Assembly: GCA_002434245.1 (NCBI GenBank)
Contig: DJJR01000077.1
Location: 84,134-113,818 of the forward strand
Source: Pelosinus fermentans
GTDB lineage: Bacteria; Bacillota; Negativicutes; DSM-13327
DNA length: 29,685 nt
Reading direction: 5' to 3'
Shown: piece after piece, positions 21,224-29,685 of the stretch
Position numbering within the stretch: position 1 is the first letter of the stretch
Layout: each line of letters starts with the position of its first letter
Translations under genes and position numbers: made by a program
Notes under the pieces: model-generated
Seen by the model: only the letters and a program-made list of their open reading frames with translations
What the model was told of the DNA's origin: nothing
Databases searched by the model: none

Positions 21224-22147
21224 CTAATCCTCCATTGCTTTTGATCGTAATACGGCATGGCTCTTTTTAACAGATTCTAATAATGGTGTATTCTTAACAA
21301 CGTCAAGCAGTTTCTCAAGATCTCTAACGATAGGTACAAATAATATGATGATTCTCCCCGTTTCATAGTCTTTACGTGTGAAATTATATCGCTTAGCCCC
21401 AAGTGTCCGAGTCGCTTCAAAAAGAATTGCCTTTCGCTGCCCAAAATTATGAAGTGCAATAGCAGAATGTTTCTGGTTGGGTTCAATGATAACCGCTACT
21501 CCTTCCTTCGCAATCATTTTCTGAGCATTCTGCGTTCCAGCAAGATTCGTAACAAAAGTGCCTTCTACAGAAACTTCACAGCCTTCAACTTTTATTTCGG
21601 CAAGACGAACAGCTGCAACATCCCCGACACTTTTTCCTTTGGAAAATCTGCTAATTGCCTGATAAACAATAGATCCGGCAAGAACCCCTGCCATCACTTG
21701 AAACATCATACCGATGTGCAGTGCAGCAACGATCTCCATAGAAGCCGCAGACGACAGGGAAACAACCAATGCAAAATAATTTCTTGCTTCAAAAGTCTTG
21801 GCGATTCCATCTATGTACGCATTCCCACGAGGAGTATACTCGGTCTCCTCCAAATCTTTCAAGCTCTCTCTTTCCGTTTTTCTAACATCACGAAAATTTT
21901 GAACAGCCAATGCAAGAAAAGTGACAGCCGTGTAATTGTTCGACTTAATAGCTGGAATAGCAACGGCTCCAATGGATGCGGCTACAAATGCCAGCACTAC
22001 ATGAATGAGAACTCCATTGGGGTAGGAAGGGTATTGTTTATAATCGACTTTTAGTACAAGCAGCCTTGCCATTGTTCCCATTGCGATCGCGATAATGATT
22101 AACCACAAATCTTCAGTAGATATAATCATCGGTCCGCGTCCATCCAT
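21224..22147 (-). CDS. YIEGIA-family membrane protein
   Basis: A 307-residue protein with N-terminal membrane helices (residues ~14-30, ~47-66) and a conserved central segment GNAYIDGIAKTFEARNYFAL, which carries the family's YIEGIA signature as YIDGIA. Another hydrophobic pair lies around residues 127-163, then a soluble C-terminal half (EVSVEGTFVTNLAGTQNAQK, HNFGQRKAILFEATRTLGAK). The family occurs in spore-forming Firmicutes and its function is not established. It forms a tight operon with the small protein downstream. AGGCGATATA precedes ATG. Confidence 0.8.
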   Translation of the reverse strand: MDGRGPMIISTEDLWLIIIAIAMGTMARLLVLKVDYKQYPSYPNGVLIHVVLAFVAASIGAVAIPAIKSNNYTAVTFLALAVQNFRDVRKTERESLKDLEETEYTPRGNAYIDGIAKTFEARNYFALVVSLSSAASMEIVAALHIGMMFQVMAGVLAGSIVYQAISRFSKGKSVGDVAAVRLAEIKVEGCEVSVEGTFVTNLAGTQNAQKMIAKEGVAVIIEPNQKHSAIALHNFGQRKAILFEATRTLGAKRYNFTRKDYETGRIIILFVPIVRDLEKLLDVVKNTPLLESVKKSHAVLRSKAMED

Positions 22148-22345
22148 TATATCGCCTCACTTTCATATTTCATCTGGTAATTTTCATCGATGAAAACCCG
22201 TACTTAAATCAGTCTATCTTTAAGAAATCAAATGCACAGTAATTATTATTTCTTTGATCCAATAAAAAAATCCTCAATTTAATATTACTAATAAAAAATT
22301 GACATTTCAGCTGTCATTCGTTACAATGGATTATGTGACTTAAAT

Positions 22346-22422
22346 GGCTCCGTAGCTCAGCTGGATAGAGCACTTGACTTCGAATCAATAGGTCGGGGGT
22401 TCGAATCCCTCCGGGGTCACCA
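22346..22422 (+). tRNA. tRNA-Arg (anticodon TCG)
   Basis: A complete 77-nt cloverleaf with encoded CCA: acceptor GGCTCCG/CGGGGTC, D-arm GCTC..GAGC, anticodon stem TTGA/TCAA with loop CTTCGAA (anticodon TCG, reading CGN arginine codons), and TpsiC arm CGGGG-GTTCGAAT-CCCTC. It stands alone and is followed by a strong terminator. Confidence 0.97.
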
Positions 22423-22430
22423 TGTAAATT

Positions 22431-22464
22431 AAGCCTTCGCAGGTTTTGCGAAGGCTTTTCTTTA
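22431..22464 (+). terminator. Terminator after tRNA-Arg
   Basis: AAGCCTTCGCA-ggtt-TTGCGAAGGCTTTTC: about 10 bp of stem followed by a T-rich run; may also serve the convergent aminopeptidase gene. Confidence 0.85.
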
Positions 22465-22503
22465 TTGTTATCAGAACGCATCAGCGTCCTTCTTATTGAT
22501 TCC

Positions 22504-23811
22504 TTATAACTTATAAAATTCTTCAAAAGATGCTGTTACATACTTATGATCTAAGACTCCGCCCAATTCCCTGACAGAATGCATCGCAAGTATAGGAGTT
22601 CCCATGTCTACAGAGCGTATCGCTAAATGAGCCGATGTAATAGGACCAATGGTGGAGCCGCCTGCTAAGTCCGAGCGATTAAGAAATTTTTGTACAGGTA
22701 CACCTGCTTTTTTGCATATTTCTTCGTAAACTGCATCAGAATTACTATCGGTAGTGTAGCTTTGCTTGGCACTAATTTTAATCACAGGTCCTTTATTTAA
22801 AATCGGCCGATTTACAGGATCATGCTTTTCCCCCATATTAGGATGTACAGCATGAGCAAGGTCTGCAGAAATCATAAAAGATTTTGCCAGTGATCGAAAA
22901 AATTCTTCTCGTCCCTTGCCCTGGGAAATCAATATCCTTTCTAAGACCGTAGAAAGAAATGGTGAATCTCCTCCCTGCTTGGTCCTACTTCCTATTTCTT
23001 CATTATCGAAGGCAATCAGTACATTTGTCGCTTGTGCTGCCGGGACTCTTAAGAGTGCCTCCAGACTTGCATGAACCATCGCTAAATCATCTAATCTTCC
23101 TGATGATATAAACTCATTAGCAAGGCCAATGATACTGCCCTTTTCGTATTCATAAAGGTATAAATCAAAATCGATAATACTTGCTGCGTCCACCTTCAAC
23201 TCTTTTGCAATCTCATTGAGCAGATAATTTCCCGCTTCTAACCTTTCATTTACATGAGCCAAAAGCGGCAGCGTATCTTTTTGTGGGTTTAGTTCTATCC
23301 CTTTATTAATTTCTCTGTTCATATGGATTGCAAGGTTCGGAATAATAAGGATCGGTTTTTTTATATTTACAAGCTTAGTTGCTGGATACAAGATATTTTC
23401 ACTTCTTACCGTAATTCTTCCCGCTACACCTAAAGGACGATCCAGCCAGGTGTTTAGGATAGGACCGCCATACACTTCTGTATTGAGTCTGATATAGTTT
23501 CCTTCACTAACCATCTCTGGTGCAGGCTTAATTCTAAACGTCGGTGAATCGGTGTGCGCCCCTATTATCTTAAAACCCCGCTCCTCCAGATTTCCAATTC
23601 CCAAAACAAAAGCAGCTATTGCAGAATCATTCTTGGTTACAAAATATTTACCACCTTTTTTAAGATTCCATGTTTCATCTTCCCAAACTTCTATAAAACC
23701 GCTATGCTGCAGTCGTTTTTTTACTGTATCCACAGCATGAAAAGCCGTTGGACTTTCATAAATAAAGTCAATAAGTTCCTGAGCAAACTCTAGTTCTTCT
23801 ATCATTTTCAT
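22504..23811 (-). CDS. M18-family aminopeptidase (aspartyl aminopeptidase type)
   Basis: A 435-residue dinuclear zinc peptidase. Family motifs are in order: ESPTAFHAV near the N terminus, IGAHTDSPTFRIKP (metal His), YGGPILNTWLDRPLG, SSGRLDDLAMVHA, AFDNEEIGSRT (catalytic and metal Glu), ADLAHAVHPN and SDLAGGSTIGPI with the closing AMHSVREL. It removes N-terminal, preferably acidic, residues from peptides in the cytoplasm. Length is normal. It is a single gene convergent with the tRNA, with GGGAGG before ATG. Confidence 0.95.
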   Translation of the reverse strand: MKMIEELEFAQELIDFIYESPTAFHAVDTVKKRLQHSGFIEVWEDETWNLKKGGKYFVTKNDSAIAAFVLGIGNLEERGFKIIGAHTDSPTFRIKPAPEMVSEGNYIRLNTEVYGGPILNTWLDRPLGVAGRITVRSENILYPATKLVNIKKPILIIPNLAIHMNREINKGIELNPQKDTLPLLAHVNERLEAGNYLLNEIAKELKVDAASIIDFDLYLYEYEKGSIIGLANEFISSGRLDDLAMVHASLEALLRVPAAQATNVLIAFDNEEIGSRTKQGGDSPFLSTVLERILISQGKGREEFFRSLAKSFMISADLAHAVHPNMGEKHDPVNRPILNKGPVIKISAKQSYTTDSNSDAVYEEICKKAGVPVQKFLNRSDLAGGSTIGPITSAHLAIRSVDMGTPILAMHSVRELGGVLDHKYVTASFEEFYKL

Positions 23812-24100
23812 AAACCTCCCATTTCATTTATTGAACCAATTCACAGATAACAGTTTGCTATCTATTCCCTGTATTTACCATTGAGGATAAAAATCCTGCA
23901 AATTGCTTTTTAGTTTTGACAACAATCTTAGTATTTAGGGTTTGCGAAAATCTAATTCCCTATTATAATGTTAATCAGTGGCATAGGATTGCTTATCCTA
24001 TTCATTGAAATGCAGCGAACATACTAGCCTCTAGGAAAATTACATTTTGATATACTTGTTTTTTAAGAGACTACTACTCTATTTTTAGGAGGAATGCTGA

Positions 24101-24691
24101 ATGAATGAGATCATTAACAACATCTTGACCAGAAGAAGCATCAGAGTCTTTAAGGAGGAACAAATCCCCGAATCTGATTTAAACGTAATTCTAGAGGCGG
24201 CAACCTTTGCTCCTACAGGTATGAATGCACAATCCTGGCATTTTACTGCAATACATAGTAAAGAAAAATTAGCACAATTCAATTCTCTTGTACAAAAAAT
24301 ATTGCTAAAGCATCCTGGGGAAGATCCCAGCATGCCTTATATCGATTTCTTAAAGAAAGTAGCTGAGGCACCGAACTTTAATTTTTTCTATCACGCTCCT
24401 ACCCTTGTTATCGCTTCTAACTCCATAAGTTCTGCTTCTGCCGCCCCTCAATCTGATTGTACAGCAGCTCTGCAAAATATCTTTTTAGCAGCCCACTCTT
24501 TGGGCATTGGTTCTTGCTGGATACATTTATTAGTACTAATTTCTGATTTACCAGAGATTAGAGAGCATTTAACTGAATTAGGAGTACCTCCTGAACATAG
24601 GATTTATGGGTCTGCCGCCTTAGGTTTCCCCGAAAGAAGTACTCCTAAGCCTGCGCCAAGGAAAGCCGGTACGATTACAATTGTAAAATAA
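24101..24691 (+). CDS. Nitroreductase-family FMN enzyme
   Basis: A 196-residue nitroreductase-like flavoprotein. ILTRRSIRVFKEEQIPESDL is the FMN-binding start, ATFAPTGMNAQSWHF the classic second FMN segment, and GIGSCWIHL and AALGFPERSTPKPAPRK lie near the C terminus. Such enzymes use NAD(P)H to reduce nitro compounds, quinones or flavins; the natural substrate is unknown. GGAGG precedes ATG. A single-gene unit in a 300-bp clear upstream region that also contains a small ATAGGAT/ATCCTAT hairpin at 23983-24001. Confidence 0.9.
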   Translation: MNEIINNILTRRSIRVFKEEQIPESDLNVILEAATFAPTGMNAQSWHFTAIHSKEKLAQFNSLVQKILLKHPGEDPSMPYIDFLKKVAEAPNFNFFYHAPTLVIASNSISSASAAPQSDCTAALQNIFLAAHSLGIGSCWIHLLVLISDLPEIREHLTELGVPPEHRIYGSAALGFPERSTPKPAPRKAGTITIVK

Positions 24692-24721
24692 CGCGCATAT
24701 AAGAAAAACGCTCGTCCTTTA

Positions 24722-24838
24722 AAAAATAAAACTTTTGAATCGCGAAGACGCGAAGACTCCAAAGAACACGAAGGCTAATATGAAATATCCCTTCGTGTTC
24801 TTTGTATTTCTTTGCGACCTTCGCGGTTCATTGCTTTT
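24722..24838. repeat. Intergenic fold-back repeat, copy 2
   Basis: A perfect 15-bp inner stem, CAAAGAACACGAAGG (24760-24774) with CCTTCGTGTTCTTTG (24790-24804), lies within longer imperfect arms (TGAATCGCGAAGACGCGAAG and, on the right, GCGACCTTCGCGGTTCA). Left border AAAAATAAAAC and right border TTGCTTTTTT match copy 1 at 18379-18486. The arms repeat a seven-base theme (nnCGAAG). No coding content. Confidence 0.7.
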
Positions 24839-24900
24839 TTTACCTCAAAAAATTCCTAGAAGAACAACATTCTTCTAGGAATGCTTTTTATAAAAAAATG

Positions 24901-25290
24901 TTAGGCCACGATTAATTTGTCTTCTTTCATAATGTGTTCTATAAGCCAAAGGCATACAAAATCTAATATGCTTAGTAAATATTCATTATGTCCGTTATCA
25001 ATTTTATTTACGTCGATATTTTCCATTTTATCTAAAAAATCAGTATGAGCAACTTTGTGTGAAAGAAACTTTTTATAGCCAATACTTTTCATGTACTCTT
25101 CTTCATCTTTAAAGTGATCCACTGTATAGTTTTTTAACTCATCAATGATTTCCATGATATGATCATATTTATCCAGGATCATTTCATTTTTCAAAAGCTC
25201 ATAAATTCGATTTGCTATTTGAAATAGTTCTTTATGCTGTTCATCAATAGATTCTACTCCCAGGCTATATTTGTCTTCCCATTTTACCAT
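24901..25290 (-). CDS. Bacteriohemerythrin
   Basis: A 129-residue four-helix protein with all di-iron ligands of the hemerythrin family: His19 in SIDEQHKELF, HFKDEEEY (HxxxE), HKVAH (HxxxH) and HIMKED (HxxxxD). Length and the opening VKWEDKYSLGVESID are typical of single-domain bacteriohemerythrins, which bind oxygen reversibly and act in oxygen sensing, storage or protection. This suits an anaerobe. It is a single gene with AAAGGGG upstream. Confidence 0.94.
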   Translation of the reverse strand: MVKWEDKYSLGVESIDEQHKELFQIANRIYELLKNEMILDKYDHIMEIIDELKNYTVDHFKDEEEYMKSIGYKKFLSHKVAHTDFLDKMENIDVNKIDNGHNEYLLSILDFVCLWLIEHIMKEDKLIVA

Positions 25291-25502
25291 GACTGTAACA
25301 GGCCCCTTTACATTTTAATCATTTAATGTAAAACATTATTCTTTCTTTTCATTGGTTTTCCTCTATTCTCCAGCAAATTTATCACTCTTTTTTTAATTTT
25401 TTTATCTACTGCCTTGTGTAAAATCCCTTGGTTTATGCATAGAATAACATATAGTGTAAATACTTTATGAAGAGTATCCAATATCAGATTGGAGGACACA
25501 AT

Positions 25503-26828
25503 ATGATACTACACTCAAATCTTAGAAATTTGGTAGTCGGAGTAGAGGAAAAAGTGCCCTTAATCAATGGCAGCAGCGTTACTTACATTAATTTTGATAA
25601 TGCAGCAACCACTCCCCCCCTGCATGCAGTCATGAACGAAATAATTAATTTTGCCCCCTGGTATTCATCCATTCACCGCGGTACAGGTTACAAATCCCTG
25701 CTTTCATCTGACATCTATGAAGAAGGAAGAGACGTGATTAAAAGCTTCGTCAATGCAGATCATCAGAAAGATGTTGTTATTTATACAAAAAATACCACTG
25801 AGTCGATTAATTTGCTGTCTTATGTTTTAGCAGAAAAAGATGATAAGCAGGTCATCCTCGCCTCTGATATGGAGCATTTAGCGAATGATCTGCCATGGAG
25901 AGATAAATTTGCCATTGATTATGTAACGATCGATAAAAACGGCATGTTTTCTTTAGAAGATTTAGAAATGAAACTAAAAAATTATAAAGGAAGAGTAAAA
26001 ACAGTCGCTGTTGCTGGAGCCTCTAATGTAACTGGCTATAAAAATCCAATTCATAAAATCGCCAGATTAGCTCATCAGCATGGTGCAAAAATTCTTGTAG
26101 ATGGAGCACAATTGGCACCTCATTCCCCTATTGACATGAAAGACCATGCTTCTCCGGAACACATCGATTATCTCGTATTTTCTGCCCATAAAATGTACGC
26201 CCCCTTTGGAATCGGAGTTCTCATTGGTCCGCAGGAAACCTTCGAAAGACAAGAGCCTTTCTGTAAAGGCGGTGGTGCAGTAGAATTGGTTTCACATCAA
26301 TTTATCGAATGGTCTCTTTCCCCTCATAAAGAGGAAGCAGGCACACCTAATGTTATGGGTGTAGTAGCATTAACAGCGGCAATTAGAACCTTAATGTCGA
26401 TTGGCATGAATGTCATTGATCAATACGAACAAGAACTGATTCACTATACCATAGACAAATTAACATCCATTCCTGACCTAAGATTATATTGCTGCGCTGA
26501 AAAGAATGAAGATCGACTAGGCATCATTTCTTTTGCTCTTCCAGGTATCCATCATGAATTGTTAGCAAAGATGCTCTCCTATGAAGGGGGTATCGCTGTA
26601 AGAAGCGGTCTATTCTGTGCTCATCCCTATGTTGAAAAGCTTTTAGGTCTAACCCCCAAAAAGTTAACCTATTATCAACAGCAACCTGATATTCCTTTTC
26701 CTGGACTCGTACGGCTAAGTCTAGGATTCTATAATAACAGCAATGAAATTGATCTCTTTATTGATTTATTAAGTGAAATTGCCCAAAATAAACAGGTATA
26801 CAAAGAGAAATATCAATCTGAATGTTAA
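25503..26828 (+). CDS. Class V aminotransferase, cysteine desulfurase-like
   Basis: A 441-residue fold-type I PLP enzyme. Seen: YINFDNAATTPPL at the N terminus, the KNTTESINLL segment, GASNVTGYKNPI, ILVDGAQLAPH, the PLP lysine in FSAHKMYAPFGIG and a cysteine-containing loop RSGLFCAHPY. These fit the SufS/CsdA-like branch, where the loop cysteine carries persulfide; selenocysteine lyase activity is also possible. No IscU or SufU gene is adjacent, so its sulfur acceptor is unknown. The start is placed at 25503 because GGAGG lies 7 nt upstream; an in-frame ATG at 25467 lacks such a site. A terminator follows. Confidence 0.88.
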   Translation: MILHSNLRNLVVGVEEKVPLINGSSVTYINFDNAATTPPLHAVMNEIINFAPWYSSIHRGTGYKSLLSSDIYEEGRDVIKSFVNADHQKDVVIYTKNTTESINLLSYVLAEKDDKQVILASDMEHLANDLPWRDKFAIDYVTIDKNGMFSLEDLEMKLKNYKGRVKTVAVAGASNVTGYKNPIHKIARLAHQHGAKILVDGAQLAPHSPIDMKDHASPEHIDYLVFSAHKMYAPFGIGVLIGPQETFERQEPFCKGGGAVELVSHQFIEWSLSPHKEEAGTPNVMGVVALTAAIRTLMSIGMNVIDQYEQELIHYTIDKLTSIPDLRLYCCAEKNEDRLGIISFALPGIHHELLAKMLSYEGGIAVRSGLFCAHPYVEKLLGLTPKKLTYYQQQPDIPFPGLVRLSLGFYNNSNEIDLFIDLLSEIAQNKQVYKEKYQSEC

Positions 26829-26832
26829 ACTG

Positions 26833-26859
26833 CTTACTTAAATTAGTAAGTTTTTTTTT
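26833..26859 (+). terminator. Terminator after the class V aminotransferase
   Basis: CTTACT-taaatt-AGTAAG followed by nine T. Confidence 0.85.
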
Positions 26860-26989
26860 GCTTTAGTATTAAAAATAATCATTGTCTCTCATACGTATTC
26901 AGAATACATACTATCGTTTTTCTGAAAACCTATTGCCTTTGCCTTGCTAGTTCCAATATAATGAAAGAATGTGAAGGAGAGATGTAAAA

Positions 26990-28279
26990 ATGAGTAAATT
27001 GAAAGACATGAGTAATACCACATTACAAGGCTATTATGCCGAATTATCTAAGAGCTATCAAGATTTTCAGGCGCAAAACCTTAAATTAGATATGTCCCGG
27101 GGAAAGCCCTGCACCGAGCAATTAGATCTTTCTGCTGATCTTTTAGATTGCCTTACCAAATCCGATTATAAAGCTTCAAATGGAACTGACTGCCGAAACT
27201 ATGGCGGAATCGACGGCATTCCCGAAGCAAAGAAACTTTTCTCTTGGATTTTAGATGCCAAACCCGAGGAAATTATCATTGGGGGTAATTCCAGCTTAAA
27301 CATGATGCATGATCTAATTTCACGCGCCATGCTGCATGGTCTGCCAGAAAGTGATGTCCCTTGGAGTAAGCTGCCAAAGGTAAAATTCCTCTGTCCCAGC
27401 CCTGGCTATGATCGGCATTTTGCCATTTGCCAGCACTTAGGAATTGAAATGATCAGGGTTAATTACCAAGATGATGGTCCGGATATGAACCAAGTTGAAA
27501 GTTTAGTGGCCTCCGATCCAGCAATTAAAGGCATCTGGTGTGTACCAAAGTATAGTAATCCCACTGGTATTATCTATTCGGATATCGTTGTGAAGCGTTT
27601 GGCAGCAATGCCTGCCAAAGCACCTGATTTTCGTATTTTTTGGGATAATGCTTATGCAGTCCATCATCTCACAGATACCCCTTGCACATTACTTGATATT
27701 CTTAAAACCTGCAGTACCGCAGGTCATCCTGACCGTGTTTTTGAATTTGCCTCAACATCTAAAGTTAGTTTCCCTGGTGCTGGAATTGCTATGCTGGCCA
27801 GTAGTGCCAACAACATTAATTGGCTTAAAAAACAGCTTAATATACAAACCATCGGACCTGACAAATTAAATCAACTGCGGCATGTCCGCTTCTTCAAAAA
27901 TGAAGCCGGCATAAAGGAACATATGATGCGCCATGCAGCCATTATTAAGCCCAAATTTAATTTAGTCCTGGATATTCTAGAATCAGGGCTGGGCGGCGAA
28001 AACATTGCTTCATGGAGCAAGCCGCAAGGCGGCTACTTTATCAGCCTCGACACTCTTACAGGATGTGCAAAAAAAATCGTAGCAAAAGCGGAAGCCGCAG
28101 GCGTCCTGCTCACTCCTGCTGGTGCTACCTACCCTTATGGCAAAGATCCCGAGGACAAAAATATTCGTCTGTCTCCTACCTTCCCTCCATTGTCAGAATT
28201 AAAACAGGCTATGGAATTGGTTGTACTCTGCGTAAAGTTAGTTAGTGCAGAGCAGGAATTAGCTGCTAGAGGATTGTAA
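26990..28279 (+). CDS. Aspartate aminotransferase, PF12897 (AspT) type
   Basis: A 429-residue class I aminotransferase of the Asp_aminotransf (PF12897) subgroup. Seen: LDMSRGKPCTEQLDLS at the start, NYGGIDGIPEAKKLF, GGNSSLNMMHD, PSPGYDRHF, VPKYSNPTGIIY, WDNAYAVHHL and the PLP lysine in FASTSKVSFPGAG. A PQGGYFISL segment lies near the C terminus. The subgroup transfers the amino group from aspartate to 2-oxoglutarate in the cytoplasm. Length matches. AAGGAGAG precedes ATG, and a strong palindromic terminator follows. Confidence 0.9.
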   Translation: MSKLKDMSNTTLQGYYAELSKSYQDFQAQNLKLDMSRGKPCTEQLDLSADLLDCLTKSDYKASNGTDCRNYGGIDGIPEAKKLFSWILDAKPEEIIIGGNSSLNMMHDLISRAMLHGLPESDVPWSKLPKVKFLCPSPGYDRHFAICQHLGIEMIRVNYQDDGPDMNQVESLVASDPAIKGIWCVPKYSNPTGIIYSDIVVKRLAAMPAKAPDFRIFWDNAYAVHHLTDTPCTLLDILKTCSTAGHPDRVFEFASTSKVSFPGAGIAMLASSANNINWLKKQLNIQTIGPDKLNQLRHVRFFKNEAGIKEHMMRHAAIIKPKFNLVLDILESGLGGENIASWSKPQGGYFISLDTLTGCAKKIVAKAEAAGVLLTPAGATYPYGKDPEDKNIRLSPTFPPLSELKQAMELVVLCVKLVSAEQELAARGL

Positions 28280-28306
28280 ATCATTTTTATATGAATATAT
28301 GTGTAA

Positions 28307-28351
28307 ATACTAGAAAGGCTCCGTATTTGAAATACGGAGCCTTTCTAGTAT
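28307..28351. terminator. Bidirectional terminator between convergent genes
   Basis: A 45-bp inverted repeat with 22-bp perfect arms around a central G at 28329; core AAGGCTCCGTATTT / AAATACGGAGCCTT. It ends both the aspartate aminotransferase gene and the convergent carboxymuconolactone decarboxylase-family gene. Confidence 0.9.
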
Positions 28352-28355
28352 AATC

Positions 28356-28676
28356 TTAGTCCTGATCATAGGCATTTAAAGCGATCGGCAAGGATTGGAT
28401 CACCACGTTTCCTGCCGCTGGCATTCCCACTAGGATAGCACTTATGACTTCTTCTCTGGTCGCTCCTGCTGCTTTCGCTTGTTTTACATGAAAAGGCAGT
28501 CCCCCTTCCAATCTTAGTGCTGCTAATACAGATAGATAGGAAAGAGCTTCTGTTTTCTCATCCAGATGACTTGCCTCACCCCACTTTTTTACCGTCTCCA
28601 TCCAGACCTTTTGATGTTCTGGAGCCTCTGTTAAAAAAGTCTGAAAGGCATTACTTATTAATAATTTGTCACTCAT
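28356..28676 (-). CDS. Carboxymuconolactone decarboxylase-family protein
   Basis: A 106-residue small helical protein of the CMD/AhpD superfamily: a LSYLSVLAALRLEGGLPFHV helix and KQAKAAGATREEVISAILVG, the core family segment, then MPAAGNVVIQSLP. It lacks the CxxC of AhpD, so peroxidase activity is unlikely; some relatives are decarboxylases and many have no known role. It lies 25 bp after the 5'-nucleotidase gene on the same strand, likely co-transcribed. GGGGGATG precedes ATG. Confidence 0.85.
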   Translation of the reverse strand: MSDKLLISNAFQTFLTEAPEHQKVWMETVKKWGEASHLDEKTEALSYLSVLAALRLEGGLPFHVKQAKAAGATREEVISAILVGMPAAGNVVIQSLPIALNAYDQD

Positions 28677-28701
28677 TTTTCATCCCCCTATACAATGTAT
28701 T

Positions 28702-29613
28702 TCAATAACTGTTTGTTACACCGCTTGGTACATGCCCTGTTGGCACTACTTTTGATGCATTAATGCAGTAAGTATGCTGATCATCAAAAAAGATATGGGG
28801 GTTAAAGCTTTCTAAAATGGGAGCTTTATCCAATCCGCCTAGAAAGAAAGCTTCATCCACTGTAATTCCCCATGACCGCAATGTCTTGATTGCTCTTTTG
28901 TGGGCTGGTGCATTTCGTGCTGTCACAAGTGCTGTTCGTATTGTCTTTTTCTCCTTATTTTTATAAGCCTTCTGCACATTATTTAAGGCCGTTAAAAAAG
29001 ACATGAAAGGACCAGGCGGCAACGGTATTTCACTTTTTTCCGCTTCATGTTTTTTGAATTCTTCTAAACCCATCTGCTGATATATTTTTTCCGCTTCATC
29101 ACTAAATATAACTGCATCACCATCAAAAGCAATGCGAATTTCCTCCATATCGTCCTCTTGCTTTACATAGGTTCCTGCATAAATGGTAGCGCTGGCATGT
29201 CCGTTTGCAAGGGCAAGTGTTACATCCTCGGGATTGGCAGATAAAAATAAATCAGCTTTAAAGGCCTTTAAATACTTATATGGCGATCGTCCCCTGGTAA
29301 ATGCAGCTCTGGTAATATCCAATTGATGCTGCTCTATGGAATTAAAAACTCTCAGGCCAGTATTGGGATCATTTTTGGATATTAGAATAATTTCTACCAT
29401 AGGTTCTCCCGTTTCAGGATCTCGCAGCCTCAGCAGCCGTTTTATTAATGGAAAGGCTACTCCATGATTCAGCAGCTCATTTTCATGTTCAATCTGATAT
29501 TTTGTGTAGGGTTCTTCTCCATCCTCTTCAAAAATCTTATTACTGGCATCTAAGTCAAAAAGAGCACGTGAAGAGATGGCAATTACTAACTTTCCATCTA
29601 ATGTAACTGGCAT
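28702..29613 (-). CDS. 5'-nucleotidase, PF06189 type
   Basis: A 303-residue protein of the cytosolic 5'-nucleotidase I-like family (PF06189). Seen: LVIAISSRALFDLDASN at the N terminus with the DxD nucleophile motif, VEIILISKNDPNTGLRVFNS, a FTRGRSPYKYLKAFKADLFL segment, AFDGDAVIFSDEAEKIY, and TALVTARNAPAHKRAIKTL followed by LGGLDKAPIL. Members dephosphorylate nucleoside monophosphates. The start at 29613 is chosen for GGGAGG 7 nt upstream; an upstream in-frame start at 29628 would overlap that site. Only 72 bases of window remain upstream and show no further gene. Confidence 0.88.
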   Translation of the reverse strand: MPVTLDGKLVIAISSRALFDLDASNKIFEEDGEEPYTKYQIEHENELLNHGVAFPLIKRLLRLRDPETGEPMVEIILISKNDPNTGLRVFNSIEQHQLDITRAAFTRGRSPYKYLKAFKADLFLSANPEDVTLALANGHASATIYAGTYVKQEDDMEEIRIAFDGDAVIFSDEAEKIYQQMGLEEFKKHEAEKSEIPLPPGPFMSFLTALNNVQKAYKNKEKKTIRTALVTARNAPAHKRAIKTLRSWGITVDEAFFLGGLDKAPILESFNPHIFFDDQHTYCINASKVVPTGHVPSGVTNSY

Positions 29614-29685
29614 GTACAGTCCTCCCATTTGGATAATGACTTTAATACTTCATTCTATTTACCATAAAATAATAAACTCCTGCAA

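Noticed and set aside
22314..22526. 70-codon frame antisense to tRNA-Arg
   Set aside because: It is the reverse strand of the tRNA and its terminator (the well-known false protein containing GGIRTPDLL); no ribosome binding site supports it.
26872..26891. Fur-like ATAATCATT upstream of the aspartate aminotransferase gene
   Set aside because: Only one half-site matches; the other half does not fit, and the gene has no iron link.
28307..28351. Possible fourth copy of the leader hairpin (contains GGCTCCGTAT)
   Set aside because: No AGAGAGCC element, different stem layout, and it lies between two convergent genes, so it is an ordinary bidirectional terminator.
1..29685. CRISPR arrays, integrase/att sites, toxin-antitoxin or phage modules
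   Set aside because: No regularly spaced repeats, integrase, transposase or phage structural gene was seen on either strand; the Com-like genes stand in an iron locus.

Overview
The window reads as chromosomal DNA of a diderm Firmicute, most likely a Negativicute of the Sporomusa/Pelosinus type. Ribosome binding sites are strong and Firmicute-like, intergenic DNA is AT-rich, and YIEGIA-family genes are present. Yet there are also TonB-dependent outer-membrane receptors, TolC and ExbB/ExbD/TonB, which require an outer membrane. The taxonomic placement is inference.

Bases 1-3.7 kb hold an AraC-family regulator divergent from a TonB-dependent siderophore receptor, with Fur boxes and a likely AraC operator between them. 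Bases 3.7-12 kb, on the minus strand, form a heme/iron acquisition operon. It runs in the order binding protein, FecCD permease, ATPase, flavodoxin, HutW-type radical SAM enzyme (anaerobic heme breakdown), TonB-dependent heme-type receptor, ChaN-family heme-binding protein and a small secreted DUF3887-like protein. Many of its junctions are translationally coupled.

Bases 12-14 kb are the most unusual part. A stand-alone Com-like zinc ribbon (62 aa) lies divergent from a gene that fuses the same zinc ribbon to a signal-less copy of the operon's own binding protein. This looks like a cytoplasmic ligand-sensing regulator. A conserved leader motif (AGAGAGCC followed by a terminator-like CTCCRUG/CAYGGAG hairpin) occurs three times: before the fusion gene, before the transporter operon and before the heme receptor. 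Fur boxes overlap all three promoters of this block. A MITE-like element has inserted in the transporter leader.

Bases 14-18 kb hold a decayed siderophore-receptor relic and then tolC-like, exbB, exbD and tonB, which would energise both receptors. Bases 18-29.7 kb are ordinary housekeeping and accessory genes: HAD phosphatase, VOC protein, a truncated glpF relic, DUF421, a YIEGIA pair, tRNA-Arg(UCG), M18 aminopeptidase, nitroreductase, hemerythrin, two PLP enzymes, a carboxymuconolactone decarboxylase-family protein and a 5'-nucleotidase. Intergenic fold-back repeats are scattered through this part.

Working model (inference): under iron limitation Fur releases the promoters. TonB-powered receptors and the ABC transporter bring in heme or another iron complex, and HutW with its flavodoxin opens heme without oxygen. 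The Com/binding-protein fusion reports the cytoplasmic ligand, possibly by acting on the leader hairpins.
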